Shown here in pieces: positions 1-7,908 of a DNA stretch of 64,000 bases. The notes beneath the pieces were generated by a model. It was not told the origin of the DNA. It made no database searches and saw only the letters and a list, made by a program, of their open reading frames with translations. Source of the stretch: Chloroflexi bacterium AL-N1 (GTDB taxonomy: Bacteria; Chloroflexota; Chloroflexia; Chloroflexales; Roseiflexaceae); NCBI GenBank assembly GCA_013122435.1, contig WYDT01000008.1, positions 186,001-250,000 on the forward strand, in the 5' to 3' direction. Position 1 is the first letter of the stretch. The number at the start of each line of letters is the position of its first letter. A program made the position numbers and the translations under genes.

Positions 1-179
1 GCTAAATCACATGCAAAATGGGAAGCAGTCGCTGCACTCCCGCCGTTTCCACAGATAATAATGGTGCCATCACGCTGATATGTTGCCCACAAAGACTGTT
101 CAATAGATTGGAGCGCTGCATGTGGTGTAGCAGAGAGAGTTGCCGCGAGACTTTCCAGATAAGCGCCTATATTCTCCAC
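1..179 (-). CDS. SIS-domain phosphosugar isomerase, GmhA-like (5' part only)
   Basis: Only the first 59 codons lie in the window; the gene runs off the left edge. The translation contains CGNGGSAATASHFACDLA, the phosphate-binding GNGGSA(A/S)xAxH signature of SIS-domain D-sedoheptulose-7-phosphate isomerases (GmhA) and related proteins such as DiaA. The start is a GTG (complement of 177-179) preceded by GAGGTAGG; an upstream in-frame ATG is followed at once by a stop. Family members isomerise sedoheptulose 7-phosphate on the way to heptose or related nucleotide sugars; the substrate here is not determined. The neighbouring glycosyltransferase fits a glycan role. Family assignment is firm, exact function is not. 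Confidence 0.75.
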   Translation of the reverse strand, partial: MENIGAYLESLAATLSATPHAALQSIEQSLWATYQRDGTIIICGNGGSAATASHFACDL

Positions 180-232
180 AATATACCTACCTCATACTGT
201 AGGGGCAATGACATATACGATCCTGATTCAAA

Positions 233-916
233 TCACCCCCATAACCGATAACGCAACAGGGCCGCAATAGCAAGGAAGCCTTGACTTGGTCGCATCTTCT
301 TCCCCTCTTCATACGTTCGACCAAGATAGCTTACTGGTACTTCGTAGATGCGATGTCCTCGCTTGAGAACTTTGGCAGCAATCTCTGGCTCTAATCGAAA
401 ATCGTTACTCTCAAGTCTCAAATCACGTAAAATGTCTGTTCGCATAACCTTATAACATGTTTCCATGTCAGAGATCCAGCAATTGAATAAAAGGTTCGTG
501 AGAAACGTGAGGCCCTTATTTCCTATGGCATTCCAAAAGTACATACCCGTATGACGCCCCATAAAACGGGATCCAAAAACAACATTGACTCGCCCATCAA
601 CAATAGGCTGCACAAGTTCATAATAATCATTGGGGTCATACTCTAAATCAGCATCCTGAATAATGGCAACATCACCACGTGCACGTGCCAGACCAGTACG
701 AACTGCCGCACCTTTCCCCCGATTGGTCGGATGGCGAATGACGGTCATGGAGGGATCTCCTGAGGCAGATTCGCACAAGAGCTGATATGTATTGTCAGAT
801 GAATGATCATCAACCGCAATAATCTCCTTGGGGATATCTACTGTTCGCACACGTGACAAAATAGGTTGAAGCGTGGCCTCTTCATTATAACAAGGCATAA
901 TAACTGAGAGTAACAT
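233..916 (-). CDS. Family 2 glycosyltransferase (polyprenyl/dolichyl-phosphate sugar transferase type)
   Basis: 227 aa, soluble. It has the GT2 A-fold signatures in order: MPCYNEEATL at the N-terminus, a VDDHSSDNT nucleotide-binding stretch, and a QDADLEYDP metal-binding segment. The dolichyl-phosphate mannose synthase-like subgroup transfers a sugar from a nucleotide donor to a polyprenyl phosphate at the inner membrane face. The ATG at 914-916 was chosen because TAGGAGACTC precedes it; longer in-frame readings would run into the neighbouring gene without a ribosome site. It starts just 8 bp after the upstream small membrane protein ends, so the two are probably cotranscribed. There is no C-terminal GtrA-like membrane domain. 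Confidence 0.85.
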   Translation of the reverse strand: MLLSVIMPCYNEEATLQPILSRVRTVDIPKEIIAVDDHSSDNTYQLLCESASGDPSMTVIRHPTNRGKGAAVRTGLARARGDVAIIQDADLEYDPNDYYELVQPIVDGRVNVVFGSRFMGRHTGMYFWNAIGNKGLTFLTNLLFNCWISDMETCYKVMRTDILRDLRLESNDFRLEPEIAAKVLKRGHRIYEVPVSYLGRTYEEGKKMRPSQGFLAIAALLRYRLWG

Positions 917-923
917 GAGTCTC

Positions 924-1277
924 CTAACCCATCGATAAAAGAATAATCGGTACTGCAATAAGCGCCACAATAAGCAATAATCCAAGCAAAAGCTTTATTT
1001 GCTCACTGGAGCGACGTGAGGCTAATTGTTCGCGTGCGTCGGGTGCATAAGGAACATTGACCGGCGCAGCAAATAGCAATTGGCCAAGCGCTCCTGGAGA
1101 TTGCGTAATCGTTCGGAATATCACCACTACCAGATCACGTGCAGTAATAAATGGTGGGGCCCAATAGGCTTCCTCACGACTCACAGGTTTTCCAGTTAAG
1201 GAGCAAAAAAGCTGCTCTTCTTCCATAACCTTCGACTGATCGGATGATGTTGTTGTCGGCATTGTTTGCTCAGTCAT
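924..1277 (-). CDS. Small tail-anchored membrane protein of unknown function
   Basis: 117 aa. The soluble N-terminal part is polar and contains the motif LFCSLTGKPVSREEAYW; a single hydrophobic segment (IKLLLGLLLIVALIAVPIIL) ends three or four residues before the C-terminus, so the protein looks tail-anchored with its bulk in the cytoplasm. I do not recognise the family. The ATG at 1275-1277 has GAGGAGTG upstream. It sits directly before the GT2 glycosyltransferase and is probably cotranscribed with it, which weakly suggests a helper role in membrane-bound sugar transfer. That is inference from position only. Confidence 0.6.
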   Translation of the reverse strand: MTEQTMPTTTSSDQSKVMEEEQLFCSLTGKPVSREEAYWAPPFITARDLVVVIFRTITQSPGALGQLLFAAPVNVPYAPDAREQLASRRSSEQIKLLLGLLLIVALIAVPIILLSMG

Positions 1278-1354
1278 CTTAGCACTCCTCATGTTACACA
1301 TATAGTAGTATGTTCTATTGAGGTCATGTTACACCCAACTTGCACACTTGTGAC

Positions 1355-2518
1355 TCAACGAAGTGTTTTCACAAACGCATCAATTCGTTCAAGCGCCATT
1401 TCAATTTTTTCATACGTTGTTGCATAACAGGCACGTACAAACCCTTCACCACTCGGACCAAATGCATTACCAGGAACCACCGCGACTTGCTGTTCCAACA
1501 ATAATCGTTCAGCAAACTCCTCACACGTAATGCCTAAGTGACTCACCTGCGGAAATGTATAAAACGCACCCTTTGGCTCGAACGTTGGCAAGCCAATCTG
1601 ATTCAGTCCTGTCACAATTGTTTGACGCCGACGATCATATTCGGTAACCATCTCGTGGACGGCTGGCTCACCATTCAGAATCGCTTCTAGCCCAGCATAC
1701 TGGCTCATCGTCGGGGCAGACATGATTGCATACTGGTGAATTTTGCGAACGGCAGCCGTCACATCAGCCGGGGCAGCCATCCAACCAAGACGCCAGCCCG
1801 TCATCGCATATGCTTTGGAGAACCCGCCTAGTAACACCGTACGCTCACGCATGTTGGGTAAGGTTGCAAAACAGGTATGGTTTACACCATACACCAAACG
1901 ATCATAGATTTCGTCGGAAAATACTAACAGGTCATGATCTTCTGCAATTTTCGCAATCTCAAGGAGGCGCTCGCGAGGCATGACTGCACCGGTCGGGTTA
2001 TTGGGGTAGCCAATCAAAATAGCTCGCGTACGTGGTGTGATAGCTGCCTCAAGAGCCTGACCAGTAACCTGAAAATAATCTTTAACCGAGGTTGCAACGT
2101 GCTGTGGTATACCGTCTGCAAAGGCCACAGTTGCAGCATATGCGACAAAACAGGGCTCAGGGACAATCACTTCATCATCATCATTGATTGTGGCGAGCAT
2201 CGCTAGTTGAAGCGCTTCACTCACACCTACAGTAACGAGAATCTCTGTTTCCGGATCGTAGCTGACAGCATACAGACGCTGAAGATGAGCAGCTATTGCT
2301 TCACGTAATTCAAATAGCCCTGAATTCGAGGTATACGCCGTGTGTCCATCCTGAATGGAGCGTACTGCAGCATCTCGAAACAAAGCTGGAGTGACAAAAT
2401 CAGGTTCTCCGATTCCTAACGAAATCACTTCTGGCATTGTCGCGGCAATGTCAAAAAACCGCCGGATACCAGAAGGTGGGACTCGATCTACTCGTTTGGC
2501 AATACGCTCGTGTGTCAT
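1355..2518 (-). CDS. PLP-dependent aminotransferase, class I/II (aspartate aminotransferase-like)
   Basis: 387 aa, typical length for fold-type I aminotransferases. Visible signatures: ISLGIGEPDFVTP near the N-terminus (substrate-binding loop), YPNNPTGAV (the conserved Asn that contacts PLP), SDEIYDRLVY (Asp to the pyridine nitrogen, Tyr to O3'), and GFSKAYAMTGWRLGW carrying the Schiff-base Lys and the phosphate-binding Arg. Enzymes of this class move amino groups between an amino acid and a 2-oxo acid; the exact pair (Asp, aromatic, Ala) cannot be read from motifs alone. The start has GAGGG upstream and agrees with family length. Flanking gaps suggest a single-gene transcript. Confidence 0.88.
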   Translation of the reverse strand: MTHERIAKRVDRVPPSGIRRFFDIAATMPEVISLGIGEPDFVTPALFRDAAVRSIQDGHTAYTSNSGLFELREAIAAHLQRLYAVSYDPETEILVTVGVSEALQLAMLATINDDDEVIVPEPCFVAYAATVAFADGIPQHVATSVKDYFQVTGQALEAAITPRTRAILIGYPNNPTGAVMPRERLLEIAKIAEDHDLLVFSDEIYDRLVYGVNHTCFATLPNMRERTVLLGGFSKAYAMTGWRLGWMAAPADVTAAVRKIHQYAIMSAPTMSQYAGLEAILNGEPAVHEMVTEYDRRRQTIVTGLNQIGLPTFEPKGAFYTFPQVSHLGITCEEFAERLLLEQQVAVVPGNAFGPSGEGFVRACYATTYEKIEMALERIDAFVKTLR

Positions 2519-2662
2519 AACACCCTCTTACCGTGTACAGTTAGGCCATGTGCATTTCTTACTTTTATCGAATCGTAACATACTTCTCTTTTACTGCTCG
2601 AATATCGCGCCCATGACGTTAGTACCATTTTCACAAGATATATAAGCTTAGAGGGATTATAT

Positions 2663-3439
2663 CTATCCAATAACAGACATAACTCGCCGAGCTAAACCAG
2701 GAAATAATGTACACGCTACGGCAAAGACACGCCCTATACGTGGAATCACTATTTCGCCCTGCATCCCTCGTTCAATTGCTCGTAGTGTAACACTAGCAAC
2801 ACGCTCTGCGGTTGTCCACGGCACTAATCGAGTGCTGCGAGCATATCGCTCGATTGGCGCACGTTGCTGAAACCCCGTTAATGCAATCCCTGGACATATC
2901 AATGTACAGAGTACACCAGTCCCATACAATTCAAGCATTAAAGCACGCGACATTCCTACAAGTGCAAACTTGCTGGCACTGTAAAATCCCATGTTATTTG
3001 TGGCAATGAGACCAGCCAATGAGGCCATCATCACCACATGGCCACTCCGCTGTGCGAGCATGTGTGGCAGAAAGGCTTGTGTACAGCGCACTACCCCATA
3101 GACATTAACATCCAACATTTCTTGAAAATCTGATAATGCTGCACACTTAACTGGATCAATGATACCAAATCCAGCACTGTTGACAAGCACATCCACAGAA
3201 CCAAACCGCTCTAGCGTCGTGCGAACCAGATGTGCGATATCACTATCTTGTGTAACATCAGTTGGAATGGATAAAACACGACTGCTTCGCAGGGTCATTG
3301 CAACCTGTTCCAGCGATTCTTCCGAGCGTGCCGCAAGCACTACTGAAGCACCAGACTGGACACATTTCTGAGCAATTACTCTGCCAAAACCATTTGAAGC
3401 ACCAGTGATGACAGCAACTTTGTTTTGTAAACCAACCAT
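2663..3439 (-). CDS. Short-chain dehydrogenase/reductase (SDR)
   Basis: 258 aa, classical SDR length. The N-terminus holds the Rossmann motif ITGASNGFGRVIA (TGxxxGxG), followed by LVNSAGFG (NAG motif), the catalytic Ser in MMASLAGL, and the YxxxK pair in FYSASKFAL. The family oxidises or reduces a carbonyl or hydroxyl with NAD(P)(H); the substrate is unknown. A hydrophobic C-terminus (VFAVACTLFPGLARRVMSVIG) resembles SDRs that lie on the membrane. No strong ribosome site precedes the ATG. The divergent gap to 3694 carries the promoter of the SufR-like regulator. Confidence 0.85.
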   Translation of the reverse strand: MVGLQNKVAVITGASNGFGRVIAQKCVQSGASVVLAARSEESLEQVAMTLRSSRVLSIPTDVTQDSDIAHLVRTTLERFGSVDVLVNSAGFGIIDPVKCAALSDFQEMLDVNVYGVVRCTQAFLPHMLAQRSGHVVMMASLAGLIATNNMGFYSASKFALVGMSRALMLELYGTGVLCTLICPGIALTGFQQRAPIERYARSTRLVPWTTAERVASVTLRAIERGMQGEIVIPRIGRVFAVACTLFPGLARRVMSVIG

Positions 3440-3604
3440 AGGGTATGTAGGACTATAATATAGTATGAGAACGCGCTATAACGGTCAGTACATTGTAAAC
3501 TATGAATTGAGTGCGAGTGTACGAGTAAGAAGACTAATTGTCAAGTTTTTTCGTGCAATCACAAGCGCAAACCTGAACCAAAGAACAGTTTCAAAAGTAT
3601 TTAC

Positions 3605-3634
3605 TTGACAAAGAAGAAAAGCCAGTGCTATACT
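3605..3634 (+). promoter_or_regulatory. Sigma-70-type promoter of the SufR-like gene
   Basis: TTGACA (3605-3610), an 18-base spacer, and TATACT (3629-3634) with an extended -10 TG (TGcTATACT). It lies 60 bp before the regulator's start codon. An AT-rich stretch with ATATGCAT follows and might be an operator for autoregulation, but no clear inverted repeat is visible. Confidence 0.7.
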
Positions 3635-3693
3635 CATTGCCATACTATATGCATAAATAATGTAAATATATATACAGTTTCAGGAGCACACCG

Positions 3694-4329
3694 ATGACTA
3701 CAGAGCATCGTGAGCAAGGTGAAACGCGTCAACAGATCATACAACAAATTCGCCGTCAAGGTGAGATGACTGCCACTGAGTTAGGAGAAGCTTTAGGGAT
3801 TGGCACGGTTGGCATACGTCAGCATTTAGCCCTCTTGGAACGTGACAATCTTGTATACGTTTCAAGTGTCCGGCGGGGAGTAGGGAGACCGAGTCATCTG
3901 TACGCACTTACCAACGAAGCAGAATCACTATTTCCCAAAGGCTATGATCAGCTTGCAGTTGATGCTATCACGTTTATCGAGGCAGCCGGAGGTAAGCCAG
4001 CCGTCGACAAATTTCTGACGACGCGTCGTGAACACCTGATTAAAGTGTATGGGCCACGTCTGGCTGATAAGCCATTAGCACAACAAGTGGCAGAATTGGC
4101 CGCCATATTGAACGAACAGGGATACATGTGTGAGTGGGAACAATTAGAGGAAGGGGCATTTGTCCTTACCCAACATAATTGTCCAGTTGACTGTGTGGCC
4201 CGTGAGTATCGCCAGATGTGTGCGTCTGAATTAACACTCTATGAAGATGTACTTGGTGCATCTATTGTACGCGAAAGTTCTATTGCAGAAGGAGCGACAT
4301 ATTGCCGCTATCGTATAGATACTGTGTAG
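3694..4329 (+). CDS. SufR-like Fe-S cluster transcriptional regulator
   Basis: 211 aa. The N-terminus is a DeoR/ArsR-like winged helix (residues about 10-75; MTATELGEALGIGTVGIRQHL is the recognition region, then a RRGVGRPSHLY wing). The C-terminal half contains cysteines at 146, 163, 167, 176 and 204. The spacing C163-X12-C176-X27-C204 reproduces the known ligand spacing of cyanobacterial SufR (Cys164, 177, 205), and HNCP...VAREY...C is typical of the family. SufR represses Fe-S assembly genes when its cluster is intact. No suf genes are in the window; the next gene is superoxide dismutase, so an oxidative-stress link is plausible. Targets are inference. Confidence 0.78.
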   Translation: MTTEHREQGETRQQIIQQIRRQGEMTATELGEALGIGTVGIRQHLALLERDNLVYVSSVRRGVGRPSHLYALTNEAESLFPKGYDQLAVDAITFIEAAGGKPAVDKFLTTRREHLIKVYGPRLADKPLAQQVAELAAILNEQGYMCEWEQLEEGAFVLTQHNCPVDCVAREYRQMCASELTLYEDVLGASIVRESSIAEGATYCRYRIDTV

Positions 4330-4405
4330 TATGTCCGTTTGTCCATCATCAACTATCCAGAAGTAGCACTATAACACTATTGATAAGGTTGTTTTTCAGT
4401 CTTTG

Positions 4406-4428
4406 CTGAGCAGGCTTTCTCTGCTCAG
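4406..4428 (+). terminator. Hairpin between the regulator and sod
   Basis: CTGAGCA / TGCTCAG, a 7-bp perfect stem with a 9-base loop, followed by TTTGT. The T-tract is short, so termination may be partial. It separates the SufR-like gene from sod. Confidence 0.4.
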
Positions 4429-4497
4429 TTTGTATGTTTATCTTGCCTTGTATTCACTATTTACATAAGGTCTACATTACATTCGCAGGAGGACTTC

Positions 4498-5103
4498 ATG
4501 ACTTTCACATTATCATCACTCCCATTCGACTTTGCTGCATTAGAGCCGCATATCGACGCACAAACCATGCAGATTCACCATGGCAAACACCATGCAGCGT
4601 ATGTGAACAATCTGAACGCAGCACTTGAAGGACATGCTAACCTACAGAATCAGACGATTGAGGACATTCTTCGCAACATTAATGATGTGCCAGAAGGTAT
4701 TCGTATGGCCGTACGCAATAATGGCGGTGGCCATGCAAACCACACCCTGTTCTGGTCCATCATGGGGCCAAATGGCGGTGGCGAACCAACGGGGGCCTTA
4801 GCACAAGCCATTAACAGCACATTTGGTGATTTCAACACCTTTAAGCAGCAGATGGTCGATGCAGGTGTCAAGCGTTTTGGGAGTGGCTGGTCCTGGCTCA
4901 TTAAAGACGCGAGTGGTAAACTACAAGTGTTAAGCAGTGCTAATCAAGACAGCCCCTACATGGATGGAAACACACCAATCATGGGCATTGACGTATGGGA
5001 ACACGCCTACTATCTCAAATATCAGAACCGACGACCAGATTATCTCAGCGCATGGTGGAATACAGTAAACTGGCATGCTGTGGCAGCCAACTTTGAGAAG
5101 TAA
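4498..5103 (+). CDS. sodA: Superoxide dismutase, Fe/Mn family
   Basis: 201 aa, the usual length. It converts superoxide to oxygen and hydrogen peroxide in the cytoplasm. All four metal ligands are present: His27 (QIHHGKHH), His82 ([10 protein letters not shown]), and Asp165 and His169 (DVWEHAYY); the gateway Tyr35 is also there. GGHANH and MGPNGGG resemble manganese-type or cambialistic members, but metal choice cannot be settled from sequence. The ATG follows GCAGGAGGACTTC, a strong ribosome site. It lies downstream of the Fe-S regulator with a hairpin between and is followed by a strong terminator, so it is probably its own transcript. Confidence 0.95.
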   Translation: MTFTLSSLPFDFAALEPHIDAQTMQIHHGKHHAAYVNNLNAALEGHANLQNQTIEDILRNINDVPEGIRMAVRNNGGGHANHTLFWSIMGPNGGGEPTGALAQAINSTFGDFNTFKQQMVDAGVKRFGSGWSWLIKDASGKLQVLSSANQDSPYMDGNTPIMGIDVWEHAYYLKYQNRRPDYLSAWWNTVNWHAVAANFEK

Positions 5104-5130
5104 TTTCATCACTTCCGATAGAACGATAAG

Positions 5131-5156
5131 CGAGGATACGGTCAACCGTATCCTCG
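5131..5156 (+). terminator. Terminator after superoxide dismutase
   Basis: An 11-bp perfect stem CGAGGATACGG / CCGTATCCTCG with a 4-base loop (TCAA), then TTTG. It sits 28 bp after the sod stop codon. Confidence 0.75.
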
Positions 5157-5314
5157 TTTGCATCCCCCCTTTCGTTTGATCATAACCTCCAATCGCAAGG
5201 CATTGTAAAACCCTTGTAGTTACGCCTCAGACGAGAGGCTGATTGCCGCACGTGTCGAAGGGTGGTACAATTATTCTTGAAAACAAATCATTATCTGAAC
5301 GGCGAGGGTAAAGT

Positions 5315-6196
5315 ATGGAAAAGTCAACTTGGACAACCAAAGTGGGCTTGGCGCAAATGTTGAAGGGTGGCGTCATTATGGACGTTGTCAACGCCGAGCA
5401 GGCCCGTATTGCCGAAGAGGCTGGTGCCGTTGCCGTCATGGCACTTGAGCGCGTCCCTGCTGACATACGAGCCAACGGTGGGGTCGCGCGGATGAGCGAC
5501 CCGGAACTTATTGTTGAAATCATGGAAGCGGTGACGATACCTGTAATGGCAAAAGCGCGCATTGGTCATTTTGTAGAAGCGCAAGTGCTTGAAGCAATCG
5601 GTGTCGATTATATAGATGAAAGTGAAGTGCTCACACCAGCAGATGAAGAGCATCACATTGATAAACACCAGTTTAAGGTTCCCTTTGTCTGTGGCTGTCG
5701 GGATCTGGATGAAGCATTACGCAGGGTGAATGAAGGCGCGGCGATGATGCGAACCAAGGGAGAAGCCGGTACGGGCAATGTGGTCGAAGCGGTGCGTCAC
5801 GCACGGGCTGTCTACGGTACCATCCGACGTTTGCAAAATATGAACACAGACGAACTGTACAGTGCTGCAAAAGAGCTACGGGCACCCTATCATCTTGTCA
5901 AAGAGATCGCAGAAACAGGCAAACTCCCAGTCGTAAATTTTGCTGCTGGTGGTATTGCCACTCCTGCTGATGCTGCACTGATGATGCAGCTTGGCGTCGA
6001 TGGCGTGTTCGTCGGCTCAGGTATTTTCAAAGCTGGTGATCCAGCAAAGCGCGCCCGTGCAATTGTAGAAGCTACAACCCACTACAACGAACCTGAAATC
6101 ATTGGGCAGATCAGTCGAGGGCTGGGTGAAGCAATGGTAGGCATTAACATACAAACATTGGCCGAAGATCAGCGCATGGCTGACCGTGGATGGTAA
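5315..6196 (+). CDS. pdxS: Pyridoxal 5'-phosphate synthase, PdxS subunit
   Basis: 293 aa, full length. PdxS condenses ribose 5-phosphate, glyceraldehyde 3-phosphate and ammonia to make PLP in the DXP-independent route. It is a TIM barrel: MDVVNAEQA holds Asp23, [12 protein letters not shown] is the diagnostic stretch, Lys80 (VMAKARIGH) is the first Schiff-base lysine, Lys148 (RTKGEAGTG) the second, and [15 protein letters not shown] and [12 protein letters not shown] form phosphate-binding loops. The start has GGCGAGGG upstream. pdxT follows 45 bp later on the same strand and supplies the ammonia. Highly conserved, so the identification is secure. Confidence 0.97.
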   Translation: MEKSTWTTKVGLAQMLKGGVIMDVVNAEQARIAEEAGAVAVMALERVPADIRANGGVARMSDPELIVEIMEAVTIPVMAKARIGHFVEAQVLEAIGVDYIDESEVLTPADEEHHIDKHQFKVPFVCGCRDLDEALRRVNEGAAMMRTKGEAGTGNVVEAVRHARAVYGTIRRLQNMNTDELYSAAKELRAPYHLVKEIAETGKLPVVNFAAGGIATPADAALMMQLGVDGVFVGSGIFKAGDPAKRARAIVEATTHYNEPEIIGQISRGLGEAMVGINIQTLAEDQRMADRGW

Positions 6197-6241
6197 CCAC
6201 ACAGCTATGTACCGCCAACGATTGAAAGTATTCCTTTCTTT

Positions 6242-6814
6242 ATGATTGTAGGTATTCTCGCCCTTCAAGGAGACTTTCGTGAACACGAACTAGTCCTCCA
6301 GCAGTTGGGCGTTTCCACACAACAAGTCCGACTCCCGAAACATCTGGAATATGTTGATCGTCTTATTATTCCAGGAGGTGAAAGCACCACTATCGGGAAA
6401 TTGCTCATCTTGTATAACTTACTGGAACCAATCCAAGAACGAGGACATCAGGGAATGCCCGTTTGGGGGACGTGTGCAGGTGCTATCTTAATGGCGAAAC
6501 ATATCGCAGAGGGTCGTCCAGCAGGGCAACCATCACTTGCACTCGTCGATATCACGGCAAAACGTAATGCTTTTGGGCGGCAATTGGACAGTTTTGAGGC
6601 CGATCTTGATGTTCCATCGCTCGGTGCAAAATCGTTCCATGCCGTTTTTATCCGAGCACCATTGCTCGAAGCACCTGAAACCGATGTACAAACGATTGCA
6701 ACTTTGGAGGAACAGCACATTGTAGCTGCTCAACAAGGATCATTCTTGTTGACATGCTTCCATCCTGAATTGTCAGACGATGATCGATTTCATCGCTATT
6801 TTCTAGAATTGTAG
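6242..6814 (+). CDS. pdxT: Pyridoxal 5'-phosphate synthase, glutaminase subunit PdxT
   Basis: 190 aa, class I glutamine amidotransferase. It hydrolyses glutamine and channels the ammonia to PdxS. The catalytic triad is visible: Cys78 in WGTCAGAIL, and His174 with Glu176 in CFHPELSDD; IPGGEST is the conserved glutamine-site loop. N-terminal GILALQGDFREH is typical of PdxT. It is probably cotranscribed with pdxS. An unknown gene begins 20 bp after it and likely continues the operon. Confidence 0.96.
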   Translation: MIVGILALQGDFREHELVLQQLGVSTQQVRLPKHLEYVDRLIIPGGESTTIGKLLILYNLLEPIQERGHQGMPVWGTCAGAILMAKHIAEGRPAGQPSLALVDITAKRNAFGRQLDSFEADLDVPSLGAKSFHAVFIRAPLLEAPETDVQTIATLEEQHIVAAQQGSFLLTCFHPELSDDDRFHRYFLEL

Positions 6815-6834
6815 TAAGGCTGACTATAACAACT

Positions 6835-7908
6835 ATGATAGGATCCGCCACACTAGGCGACTTGTGGACACTGCGACGCAAACCACGCAATCAAGTCATG
6901 TTGTATAACCAGATTATGCTGGCCCGACCATATCGGCGTGTCTGGTTTCTCATTCGTTGTTTGCTCGAAGGCAACGGATCAGATGGATTGACTCTGATGT
7001 ATCGTGAACCTGGTGTGCGTGCGGCCATTCAATCAATAGGGCGGAGTAAGCGGCCGGAACAAGATATCGTCCTAATGGCCATATATAGCGCACGATGCCG
7101 CCATATAACCGATCACGATATCTGGTTTCGCCTTTTGGAGCAATTATGTATTCAAGCGGGACACCACCACATACAACGATTGTATGCAGCCCTCTCGCAG
7201 GGCCATGAAGAGCTACGAGAGGTTTTCCGACAACTTGGGTTTGACAACTATACACAGCAGAGTATCCTTCGATTAGAAGGACCTGATTGGGATCAGGGAA
7301 CTACCTTTGCACCAATGCGTTCCCAATCCCACCGTGATGTGTGGGCCATTCATAAACTATACGGCGCAATAACACCTCGTCTTGTACAACACGTTGAAGC
7401 ACGAGAAAGTCGAACATGGGTATTACCACGTGGACAAGGTAGACAGCTACGCCAACGTGGTTGGATCATGGGACCTGATGATGATCTTATGGCCTATTTG
7501 CAACTGACAAGCGGGGTTATCGGCCATATTTTCACTCTGTTATTGCGCCCAGAACATCGTGATATTACAACCGATATTTTACGATTCGGCCTGGGGCAAA
7601 TCCCCGACTCACAGCCAGTGTACCTTCTGTTACGTGATTACCAGCGAGAGATCTTGCTCCCCGCTGGTGATCTGGGGTTTCAACCTATTGGTGAACAAAT
7701 GCTCCTTTGTAAACGAACAACAGTGGCAGAACGGGGTTCAGTGATCCTTAAACCAGCCTTAGAACCAAGTCTAGAATCACATGCGCCTGTGCCGACAATT
7801 CTTCCACATAGGAGTGATGCACAGTCATATGACAGAACAACGCGACATCACCAGCAACATAGATCTACTACTGGAGGCTCTTCCTCCACACATTCGGCAG
7901 AGTCTTGA
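6835..7908 (+). CDS. Unknown protein, possibly GNAT-like, overlapping the R3H ATPase gene
   Basis: 357 aa, soluble. The middle (about residues 155-285) reads like a divergent acetyltransferase fold: RDVWAIHKLYGAITPRLVQHVE followed by beta-strand-rich sequence. No canonical acetyl-CoA loop (Q/RxxGxG/A) is obvious, so GNAT membership is only a possibility. The C-terminal 60 residues are polar and low in complexity (DRTTRHHQQHRSTTGGSSSTHS). These come from the stretch that overlaps the start of the next gene by about 80 bp in another frame, so the tail may be unconstrained. It begins 20 bp after pdxT and is probably in the same transcript. No function is assigned. Confidence 0.55.
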   Translation: MIGSATLGDLWTLRRKPRNQVMLYNQIMLARPYRRVWFLIRCLLEGNGSDGLTLMYREPGVRAAIQSIGRSKRPEQDIVLMAIYSARCRHITDHDIWFRLLEQLCIQAGHHHIQRLYAALSQGHEELREVFRQLGFDNYTQQSILRLEGPDWDQGTTFAPMRSQSHRDVWAIHKLYGAITPRLVQHVEARESRTWVLPRGQGRQLRQRGWIMGPDDDLMAYLQLTSGVIGHIFTLLLRPEHRDITTDILRFGLGQIPDSQPVYLLLRDYQREILLPAGDLGFQPIGEQMLLCKRTTVAERGSVILKPALEPSLESHAPVPTILPHRSDAQSYDRTTRHHQQHRSTTGGSSSTHSAES

